A stretch of 64,000 bases of DNA from Ancistrus triradiatus (lineage: Eukaryota > Chordata > Actinopteri > Siluriformes > Loricariidae), in the NCBI GenBank assembly GCA_025084515.1, contig JAJAGP010003213.1:16723-80722 (forward strand). The letters run 5' to 3'. Each line of letters starts with the position of its first letter. Within the stretch, counting starts at the first letter, position 1. Of the stretch, positions 55,904 through 64,000 are shown in pieces. A program made the position numbers and the translations under genes. The notes under the pieces are model-generated. The model saw nothing but the letters and a program-made list of their open reading frames with translations, did no database searches and was not told the origin of the DNA.

Positions 55904-57290
55904 TACAGTGGTGCTTGAAAGTTTGTAAACCCTTTAGAATTTTTTATATATTTCTGCATAAATATGACCTTAAACATCATCACATTTTTCACACACAAGT
56001 CCTAAAAGTAGATAAAGAGAACCCAGTTAAACACAAATGAGACACAAGTATTATACTTGGTCAATTACTTATTGATGAAAATGATCCAATATTACATATT
56101 AATGAGTGGCAAAAGTATGTGAACCTTTGCTTTCAGTATCTGGTGTGACCCCCCTGTGCAGCAATAACTGCAGCTAAACGTTTCCTGTAACTGTTGATCA
56201 GTCCTGCACACCGGCTTGGAGGAATGTTAGCCCATTCCTCCGTACAGAACAGCTTCAGCTCTGGGATGTTGATGGGTTTCCTCACATTAGCTGCTCACTT
56301 CAGGTCCTTCCTCAACATTTCGATTGGATTAAGGTCAGGACTTTGACTTGGCCATTCCAAAACATTAACTTTATTCTTCTTTATCCATTCTTTGGTAGAA
56401 CGACTTGTGTGCTTAGGGTCGTTGTCTTGCTGCATGACCCACCTTCTCTTGAGATTCAGTTCATGGAAAGATGAAGGCCAGATGAGTCCTGTCATTTTCC
56501 TTCTCTGAGAATTCTCTGATTCATTGTTCCATCAATGATGGCAAGCCGTCCTGGCCCAGATGCAGCAAAACAGGCCCAAACCATGATACTACCATCACCA
56601 TGTTTCACAGATGAGATAAGGTTCTTATGCTGGAATGCAGTGTTTTCCTTTCTCCAAACATAACGCTTTTCTTTTAAACCAAAAAGTTCTATTTTGGTTT
56701 CATACGTCCACAAAACATTCTTCCAATAGCCTTCTGGCTTGTCCACGTGATCTTTAGCAAACTGTAGACGAGCAGCAATGTTCTTTTCGGAGAACAGTGG
56801 CTTTCTCCTTGCAACCCTGCCATGCACACCATTGTTGTTCAGTGTTCTTCTGATGGTGGACACATAAACATTAACAGTAGCCAATGTGAGAGAGGCCTTC
56901 AGTTGCTTAGAAGTTACCCTTGGGTCCTTTGTGACCTCACCAACTATTACACGCCTTGCTCTTGGAGTGATCTTTGTTGGTTGACCACTCCTGGGGAGGG
57001 TAACAATGGTCTTGAATTTCCTCCATTTGTGCACAATCTGTCTGACTGTGGATTTGTGGAGTCCAAACTCTTCTAATCCTAGATGTTCGCATACTTTTGC
57101 CACTCACTAATATGTAATATTGGATCATTGTCCTCAATAAATAAATGACCAATTATAATATTTTGTCTCATTTATTTAACTGGGTTCTCTGTCTTCTTTA
57201 CTCTTAGGACTTGTGTGAAAATATGATGATGTTTTAGGTCATATTTATGCACAAATATAGAAAATTCTAAACGGTTCATGCACCACTATA
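55904..57290 (-). mobile_element. Tc1-like family A copy 6, internally deleted
   Basis: Ends TACAGTGGTGCTTGAAAGTT and TCATGCACCACTATA (mutated, with AAGTTTGTGA lost). 1387 bp, lacking about 220 bp near 57080 that held the transposase start. It is separated by only 22 bp from the pogo-type MITE on its left. Confidence 0.92.
56295..57079 (-). pseudogene. Family A Tc1 transposase, best preserved copy
   Basis: A frame open to 56492 carries EEFGLHKSTVRQIVHKWRKF, TKITPRARRVIVGEVTKDPR, TIRRTLNNNGVHGRVARRKP, DKPEGYWKNVLWTYETKIEL and HGDGSIMVWACFAASGPG. The first catalytic aspartate is changed to tyrosine (WTYET for WTDET). A second frame (56495-56295) holds VMQQDNDPKHTSRSTKEW and VLEWPSQSPDLNPIE, with 34 residues between D and E. 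The first helix of the DNA-binding domain is deleted. Confidence 0.9.
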
Positions 57291-57849
57291 TATGAGTAAT
57301 CTGCACATATGTGCACATCTGTTTATATTCAGTTGTAAACAATTATCAGGTATTAATTTTTGCTTATATGGTGATTATGTGGTGACTACACTGAAGGTGA
57401 TTCACTGTGTTAAGCTTGAAGAGATCCATAAGGAGTTAGTGCAAATACTTGAAACATATCTCTACACTGTAGTACTTTCACATTTATTCATCTAGCAGGA
57501 TTAGGGGTAAAAGCAAAGCAAGTGTGTGTATATCAGAAAGTGTAGTTTCCTGAGTTAGGTGAATATAACCCAGAATATTCAGGTTAACAAGCATATTTTT
57601 AGGTGCTTTGATGTATTTTGAAAAGAATATTATATTGCATTTCACAGAGACTTCTCTTTCCTGAAGAAATGAGTCATGTAATGTACCTGTACTTGAGATG
57701 TAAAAAAAAAAAAAACTAGTTGAATCAGTACATCAATCCAACTGAAAATGATAGGCTACATCCAATTCCTAGCCTAGATCCAATTCAAATCAAAAACAGC
57801 TAAAGCTAAAAAAACGATACTGCTGTCGCAAATAGATTCAAGCGATAAT
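57291..57849. other. Stretch without a recognised feature
   Basis: Contains an A run at about 57702-57716. No gene or element was recognised. Confidence 0.4.
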
Positions 57850-58336
57850 CTACAACCCCAAATTAGAAAAAGTACAGTATGGAAAATGCAAATAAAAAAT
57901 GCTGTGTTCTTTGCATTTACCTACATTTTTATTCCATTACAGATAGTATTAAGCCAATATATTTCATGTTTTGTCTGGTCAACTTCATTTCTATCCATTG
58001 CATTTCAGGTCTGCAACACATTCCAAAAAAAGTTGGACAGGGCCAACTTAGGCTCAGTAATGAGGTTAAGAAAACCTAAATAATGATGTGATTTTAAACA
58101 GGTAATGTCAACAGGTGATCATAATCCTGATTTGGTCCAAAACCAGTATCTATGAAACGCTGAGTCTTTGATGGCAGAAATGGGCAGAAGGATCTCCAGT
58201 TTGAGATTTGGAAATTCCCTATTTGTATCATAACATCACATAGTTCAAGAAATCAGGAGGAATTTCAGTCCGTTAAGGGAAGGGCACAAGCCTAAACTGA
58301 ACACCCATGATCTCAACTCCCTCAGATGGTACTGTA
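57850..58336 (+). mobile_element. Tc1-like family C, left part only
   Basis: It begins CTACAACCCCAAATTAGAAA and includes GCATTTCAGGTCTGCAACAC, ATTCCAAAAAAAGTTGGACA and GGCAGAAGGATCTCCAG (start of the transposase). It then jumps to GAATTTCAGTCCGTTAAGGG and AGCCTAAACTGAACACCC. Similarity ends near 58336. Confidence 0.8.
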
Positions 58337-59674
58337 TCCCATAGAAGAACCCCAAAGAGTACACCGAAAGTCAGATAGTGTGGAGACCACGCTTGGATGC
58401 AACAGTCAGGAAAGAGATGCTCCAAATGTGAAGGTAAAGGAAGCATCACACAATTCCTATGATGTGCACAAAATGTAGAGACAACTGAATCCAAAATGAC
58501 CAATGTCCATATGTTGGACGATACTAGTGATTTATGGTCTCGCCGTACTTCAGAACCATATTTGATTTTTTTAATAGTACTGTTTGTGAACACCTAGAAC
58601 AAGGTGGACCAGATTAACTACAAATTAAAATTTAACAAAAATAATATGCCTGGTGAATAATTTAATGACAATAATATCAAAATACAAATCTCTGTTACTC
58701 CAGTTTGCAGCAAAACAGAAAGACAGTAAAAGTAAAGGCGCCTGTCTTCATTCAGGTATTATTTCAACAATAAACTGAAATGATGTAGCAATGTTTGTTA
58801 TTTTACATCTAGTAGAGTTGAAGGTGAATTATGTAATCATATATAACAAAACATTTTCAGAGAACACTAATTTACAATATAATGGGTGTTTTATGATCAA
58901 AAAGCCTACTGCATACTTGATCAGGTTTCTCTTTTGTCCATCCAAACCTTTTCTTAGTCAGCCTTTCCACAGTCATTGTGCCAGATCCACAAAAAAGCAA
59001 AATGTTCCTAACTGACGGTGGTGATTCAATCCTAACAAATTACAGTGGTTTGTGGAAAGTTTGTGGAAGATCTTTCTGTATCTTGGACCCACTGGATTTG
59101 GGCTTAATTCAGTGAGGATGTCTGCATGTTCTTCAACAGCCTGTTGTAGTGTACTTGAAGTTCTTCTGTATCTACACTCTGCATGTTAATTAAGTCTTCT
59201 TTCTGTTTTCCAGTACCTTCTGTTATTTCACTTTGCACAAAAAACATTAGCAAAGTCTACCCTGGAGCCCAGTGTAGTATTTTTGCAGCATTAAAAAAAC
59301 GATCAAAAAATCAAATGAACAGAGCGTATTTTCATAATGTATTTAACTTCCTGTTACTAATCATCTTATAAAAAGTAATGCATGATAAATTGTTCCATCA
59401 ACATTACTGCAATAATTTTGTTTTGTAAATGGCAGGTTGCTGAGAAATTGTAGTTTTGACCATTTTAAGCATAAATGGGTACAGTAATACCCCGGATTTT
59501 TGAAAATGCGCAAATTTTAGATGGACGCCTAACAAAGGCCTATAAACACCTATCTTCATATGTTAAGCCCTAATTATGTCCCCAATACACTTCAAGTTCA
59601 TTTAGCAATTGATTTGGATACAGTAGTGTCAGCGGTAGTACCTATAAACATAAATACTAATGCAAATGGTCATT
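58337..59674. other. Stretch without a recognised gene
   Basis: No exon or element recognised. The minus-strand open frame 58273-58593 overlaps the Tc1 fragment and is not a gene. A frame near 59080-59190 (minus strand, TEELQVHYNRLL) was noted but not identified. Confidence 0.35.
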
Positions 59675-59908
59675 ATGTTTGTATTTTATATTAACATTAG
59701 AAATACGATAATAATATATGGAGTATAATTGGATATAATAAGTAGAACTTTAGTGTTACAGTATTAGAAATTATATACAGGTAGTAGATCAGCTCGATCA
59801 GCTAATACATAAACAAAGCAAATGGCGCATGAACTCTGTTTGTATTTCATAATAGGATAGCAATATATGATAATAATACATGCAGTGTTATTGAATACAG
59901 TAAGTAAA
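59675..59908 (+). repeat. Diverged tandem duplication, period about 160 bp
   Basis: GTTTGTATTTTATATTAACA...ATATGGAGTATAATTGGATA at 59677-59740 is repeated as GTTTGTATTTCATAATAGGA...ACATGCAGTGTTATTGAATA at about 59838-59900. Confidence 0.55.
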
Positions 59909-59976
59909 ACAATATTTTTATTAAATCATCTCTATTTACTATTATTATTCTTAACAAATTAATGCTAAAAACAATA

Positions 59977-60570
59977 TACCGTATTTTTCGGACCATAAGG
60001 CGCACTTAAAATCCTTTAATTTTCTCAAAAATCGACAGTGCGCCTTAAAATGCGGTGCGCCTAATGTATGAATCAATTCTGGTTGTGCTTTCTAACCTAG
60101 AACCGATTGTAGATGGTACACATAAATCTGTCAAAATGTTTTTGGTAACGGTCTTGGTAAGTTACGAAGCTTACGGCCACCATAGTGAGGAGCATCGGGG
60201 AGGAATACGATCTGTGCTTCAGCATTAGGGTACGTGCATTCATTCATTCATTTTCTCTACCCGCTACCCCAAAAAAGGCTCCTGGTAAGAGACATGTTTA
60301 TGAAGCGGATTTCAAACTCAACGCTATCAGTCACACAGTACAACATGGACATAGAGCAGCTGCGAGAGATTTCAGCATTAACGAATCAATGGTACGGACG
60401 TGGAGGAAGCAAGAAGACGCCCTGCGCCAGGTAAAGACCAAACTGAGCTTCCGAGGGAACTTATAAGAGTTTGTTTCATTTCATGCGCCTCATGCGCTTT
60501 ATGTATGAAAATAGACCCGTTAGCAGTCGATCACTGATATTGCGCCTTATAACCCGAAAAATACGGCATA
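59977..60570 (+). mobile_element. Pogo/Tigger-type MITE, copy 2, keeps a DNA-binding domain
   Basis: Ends TACCGTATTTTTCGGACCAT and AACCCGAAAAATACGGCA. About 594 bp. Orientation is opposite to copy 1. It has about 45 bp more in front of the domain (CCCGCTACCCCAAAAAAGGC region) that copy 1 lacks. Both hold a short CATT repeat just before the domain. Confidence 0.85.
60253..60465 (+). CDS. Pogo-type helix-turn-helix domain, open frame ending at a stop
   Basis: The frame reads KKAPGKRHVYEADFKLNAI, SHTVQHGHRAAARDFSINES, MVRTWRKQEDALRQVKTKLS, FRGNL, then stop. The first part (KR-YEADFKLNAI) is the normal beginning of pogo-type DNA-binding domains and follows a proline/lysine stretch. A methionine at 60296 (in another frame) is not used. 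In this frame the nearest start is at 60185. No catalytic domain follows. If expressed, the product would bind DNA but could not cut it. Confidence 0.7.
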
Positions 60571-61067
60571 CAATTTACCAGCAACAAAAAAAAAAAGTCA
60601 CAAAGTAAGTACAGCCTTAATATCCACTGTGTCCTGCAAGCCCCCTTTACTGCACCACAGAAAGTAGCATTGCGATAGCATAAGCATGCTAGGGTCCAGA
60701 AAGTTTAAGCACAATGTGAGCGCAGGCCAGTAGGGAAGTGAGGACAGAGTGAGGATCATGCTCTGGCACTGTACAAGACACTCAATCATAGTGTGAGTAT
60801 GCCCTCAAACAGTACCCTGTTGGACGACTGAAGTGCTAGTGTTTGGTGGGTCGCTCATGACGTGGACCCTGTTCTGTTCCATGTACATCCAAAATTGCAC
60901 ATTAAAAATCCATGACCATCAAGGAGGAGAAGATGAAATTTGCCATCACCTTTACACACTTTCATACAAAGACTTTCTCCAGTCAGTAAAGAAATTATGA
61001 TTAATCCATCCATTGCCTAATAATATCACAATGATATCTTGAAAGACCCAGCAAGTTCACTCACTCG
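60571..61067. other. Stretch without a recognised feature
   Basis: Nothing recognised. Confidence 0.4.
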
Positions 61068-61749
61068 GTCTTTTCACACCGCGTACGATTTTTATGAATG
61101 TAAAAAAAAAAAAAAAAAAGTGGTACCTTCACACCAGGTCCGGTGCATTTTTTGTCTAAATTCTCTGAAAACGTGGGAAGGCGACTGAAGAAGAAATGGA
61201 TTCCTTGAGCAGCAGCAGTAGCGTAGGTCTTTTTTTAAGCACTGCAACTAAATGACGCTCATATAGGGTTCACCCCATTCTACAGAACAGACAACTACAC
61301 GGAGAGATTCGCCGACTCATTGAAGAACATGGTTCCATAAGAAAATGGTTCCATAAAGTCACTGTGAGGTACTCACTGTCATCATTCCCCAGCCTTGCAG
61401 CTATATTCCACCAGGTATTTTCTTTAATATTCCCATTTTTATAGTCAGTGTGTTGCTTGTCCTATAAGCCCTTAAGCTCTGAGGCGAGCAGGATGAGCTG
61501 TTCTGTTGCCATCTTGACACTCATTTGTTTGGGCTGCAACCATGACAACAGAGCTCTGATTGGTCAGCCTGATTTTTAACGCATCACAGAACACAGAAAT
61601 TAGAACAGGCTCCGATCAAAATTTTTACGCAGCGTTGCAGTCCGTCAGTTTCGGTGTCAAGAACAGCGATAATATACGCGTGTTCTTTTTCAAAACCTGA
61701 CGTGCATAATTTACATGTGTACAAAACTGACTCTGTGTGAAAAGGCCTT
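61068..61749 (+). mobile_element. Harbinger-type MITE with transposase remnant
   Basis: Left end GTCTTTTCACACCGCGTACG, right end GTGTGAAAAGGCCTT, inverted. The interior holds a short A run (61101-61118) and a Harbinger nuclease start at 61265-61350. About 680 bp. Confidence 0.65.
61265..61350 (+). pseudogene. Harbinger-like transposase N-terminal remnant
   Basis: The frame gives VHPILQNRQLHGEIRRLIEE followed by HGSIRKWF. This matches the WVHPI-N-R-LHGEF-LI-EL start of PIF/Harbinger nucleases. An in-frame beginning at 61196 (MDSLSSSSSVGLF) ends at a stop before it, so the two are out of phase. The catalytic part is absent. Confidence 0.65.
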
Positions 61750-61750
61750 A

Positions 61751-62207
61751 AGGCTGCGTCCAAAATGACCTACTTAAACAGTACGTACTAGATTCAAATG
61801 AGTATGCACGGCTTGACCTTTAAAGCAGTATGCTCTTTCAGTACGTGATTGTGCAGTATGCACAGAACTTCAGATGCACTACGCCCGCCTTCTTTCCGGT
61901 GTCATGTGACGCATGATGTCACACCACCACCGGTAAAAACCGTAGTTGTACATAACCATAATATTTATCATTTTTATTTTGCTGGTTATATCTTATTTAC
62001 ACTTTAACCAGCCACCTCCTTGCTGCTCCAGTTGTGTCATGGGATAGGATAGTGTACATTGTTTGCATACTTAAAAATGGCTGCTGATGCAGGATGTCAT
62101 CCAGGGACTTTTTGCGTACTGTTTAATGCATGTATTCAGATACACTACACGTTCTCACACACTGCTTTCGCATACTGTTTAGTATGGAAGTACTTTCGGA
62201 CCCAGCC
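61751..62207. mobile_element. MITE with AGGCTGCGTCC ends
   Basis: Left AGGCTGCGTCCAAAATGACC, right TACTTTCGGACCCAGCC (inverted: GGCTGGGTCCGAAAGTA). Internal blocks CAGTACGTACTAG, GCATACTGTTTAGTATGG. About 457 bp, no coding. It abuts the Harbinger MITE. Confidence 0.7.
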
Positions 62208-62390
62208 ATTGGACATATGCCAGATTCAAGGACAGCTACTATGAAACGGGCTTTCAATGAAGGAGCACCTCAGCCTTGGTCAACCATGGAGGTCACATCA
62301 CTATCTGACCACCACTGGGCTCACTTTGCTGCTCAAAAACCGAGACACAAGCAGACAATCCTCACCCCTACAGAGGAAGGATATGAAGCA

Positions 62391-62695
62391 GAGTGGCTCA
62401 GCTGGTCGTGCACTGGTTCCCAATGCTGAACCTTAAATGTATGTATCTAAAGTGCTCCTACATCACCAGTAAGTTTTGTAATGGTGTTCGTAGTATCTGG
62501 GTTCAAATCCTGGCCATCATTGACTCTGGGTTCCAACCTGGGTCTTTGCTGTTTTCCTGTCGTTGTCTTCCTTGCCATAGGATTCCACCCTCTTTTGAAT
62601 CTCTAGAGTACCTTGAGTTGTGGGAGCTTGGTCCGTATCACACCTCTTACCAGCAGGGCCTCCATGTGAATGTGTGGTCTAATGTCATGTGGGTT
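62391..62695 (+). mobile_element. Possible tRNA-derived SINE
   Basis: AGTGGCTCAGCTGGTCGTGC is A-box-like and CTGGGTTCAAATCCTGG is a good B-box match, but they are about 95 bases apart with inserted sequence. The following GGGTTCCAACCTGGGTCTTT, TTCCTGTCGTTGTCTTCCTT is a body not known from the other SINEs here. No cloverleaf can be drawn, so it is not a tRNA gene. Confidence 0.4.
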
Positions 62696-62844
62696 TAATG
62701 CTGGGATGCAGTGAGAATATCTACAAGTTCATATTTCACTTCTGGGATCAAAAAGGGCTTGTTTCTCATGGATGAATCCTCTTTCAACACCAACTATGTA
62801 GAGTAAACAATGAGACATTTCAGGGTCCTTTCATATGACATAGA

Positions 62845-63542
62845 TTACAACCCCAAATCAGAAAGTTGGGCCGGTATGGAAATTGCAAACAAAATAAAAA
62901 CAGTGTTCCTTACATTTACTTTGACCTTTATTTCATTGCAGACAGTAAAAACCCGAGATATTTTTCATTTCTTCCAGTCAACTTCATTTCATTTGTTAAT
63001 AAACATCTATTCCTGCATTTCAGGCCAGAAAGTACATTGAGATTGCCTTCAAGATGACATCTTTTCCAGGGATGACCATGCATTATTCACCAAGACATGC
63101 AAACCACATGCTGCACACACTACATAGACATGGCTGCGGAAGAAGAGGGTACAGGTACTGAATGGCCGGCCTGCACTCCTGACCTGTCCAAAATTCGAGA
63201 ATGTGTGGAGGCTTTTTAAACAAAAAATTTGGTCGCAGGAAGAATGAGACAAAATATCACCTGAACCACTAAATCGCTTGGTACATTCCATGATAAAAAA
63301 AAAGTCTGTTAAGTGTTGTGAGAAGGAATGGCAACATTATGGTAAATGCTTTACGTTCCAACTTTTTTGGAATGTGTTTCAAGCCTGAAATGCAGGAATG
63401 GATGTCTATTAACAAAAGAAATAAAGTTGACCAGACAAAACATGAAATATCTTGGGTTCATACTGTCTGCAATGAAATAAAAGTCAAAGTAAATGAAATT
63501 GGATTTTCCAACTGTCACAACTTTTTTCAATTTGTGGCTGTA
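62845..63542 (+). mobile_element. Tc1-like family C, 698 bp internally deleted copy with both ends
   Basis: The left end TTACAACCCCAAATCAGAAA and right end CAATTTGTGGCTGTA are at the outer edges of long inverted repeats (ATTCCTGCATTTCAGGCC...GCCTGAAATGCAGGAATGGA). The middle keeps the C-terminal transposase codons from CATCTTTTCCAGGGATGACC to about 63240 and lacks the first two thirds. Confidence 0.88.
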
Positions 63543-63675
63543 GGTTCTTGTCCTAACTCAACTAGCTGCCTCTATATATCAGTGCCAGTTTGATGACCGG
63601 TTACTGATTTTCATATAACACTAATCAAGAGCTGATATGCCCCATATTACCTGAATTCACCCAACACACAAGAGC

Positions 63676-64000
63676 TACAGTGGCGCTTCAAAGTTTGTGA
63701 ACCCTTTAGAATTTTCTATATTTCTGCATAAATATGACCTAAAACATCATCAGATTTTCACACAAGTCCATAAAGTAGATAAAGAGAACCCAGTTAAAAA
63801 AATGAGACAAAAATATTATACTTAGTCATCCAATATTATATATTATTGAGTGGCAAAAGTATGTGACCCTCTAGGATTAGCAGTTAATTTGAAGGTTAGG
63901 TGTCAGGTGTTTTCAATCAATGGGACGACAATCAGGTGTGAGTGAGCACCCTGTTTTATTTAAAGAACAGGGATCTATCAAAGTCTGCTCTTCACAACAC
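63676..64000 (+). mobile_element. Tc1-like family A copy 7, runs off the right edge
   Basis: The left end TACAGTGGCGCTTCAAAGTT is at 63676. The sequence to 64000 matches 26031-26350 and reaches the leader just before the transposase start codon. The rest is outside the window. Confidence 0.9.

Noticed and set aside
58273..58593. 106-codon minus-strand frame
   Set aside because: It begins in unassigned sequence and ends inside a family C Tc1 fragment in the wrong frame. No domain is seen.
1..64000. A multi-gene defence, secretion or biosynthetic system
   Set aside because: Apart from one tbkbp1 exon, all coding remnants belong to unrelated transposable elements. Nothing suggests a co-functioning gene group.

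Overview
The window is vertebrate nuclear DNA, almost certainly from a teleost fish. It is AT-rich, has no dense gene array, and is packed with repeat types typical of fish genomes: many Tc1-like transposons, tRNA-derived SINEs, a CR1/L2-type LINE with a TGACTTGA-repeat tail, and hAT, Harbinger and pogo-type elements. The mix of a DANA/Mermaid-like SINE, a second tRNA-SINE and Tc1-like families suggests an otophysan fish, possibly a catfish. That last step is inference and the species cannot be proven from the sequence.

Only one piece of host protein-coding gene is recognised: the start-codon exon of tbkbp1 (SINTBAD, a TBK1-binding adaptor) on the minus strand at 10177-10416, with a good acceptor and donor. 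No following exon was found between 10176 and 1, and no upstream exon between 10417 and 64000. Most of the window is therefore probably intron or 5' flank of this gene.

Layout. Positions 1-1800 hold a Tc1/mariner-like element split by a LINE 3' end. Positions 3661-4924 hold a Tc1 element (called family A here). Positions 6742-6841 are a 100-N gap followed by a minisatellite (6842-7600) and an inverted repeat ending in a Harbinger-type open frame (to about 8855). A SINE lies at 9134-9430 and the tbkbp1 exon at 10177-10416. From 10.8 to 25.3 kb there are Tc1 remnants, two hAT elements, MITEs and two copies of an 830-860 bp element with CAGTGGTACC ends (family E). At 26.0-29.1 kb a family A element is split by a 1.65 kb LINE. 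At 32.1-33.4 kb lies a TG-rich degenerate tandem array. From 33.4 to 42.2 kb there are a mariner MITE, a duplicated unclassified repeat, Tc1 copies and a family E copy holding a SINE. At 43.7-45.4 kb a LINE fragment, a SINE and a probable solo LTR with its own Tc1 insert sit end to end. At about 45.4-50.2 kb there is a decayed but nearly full-length LINE. From 51.3 to 64.0 kb there are further Tc1 copies, two pogo-type MITEs that keep a DNA-binding domain, a Harbinger MITE and a MITE with GGCTGCGTCC ends.

The transposons do not act together. Each transposase or reverse transcriptase seen is broken by stops, frameshifts or deletions. I did not find a new multi-gene system. The points most worth checking are the tbkbp1 exon with a microsatellite acceptor tract, the DNA-binding-domain-only pogo MITE family, the LINE/SINE shared tail, the inverted repeat beside the minisatellite, and the nested insertions that give relative ages.
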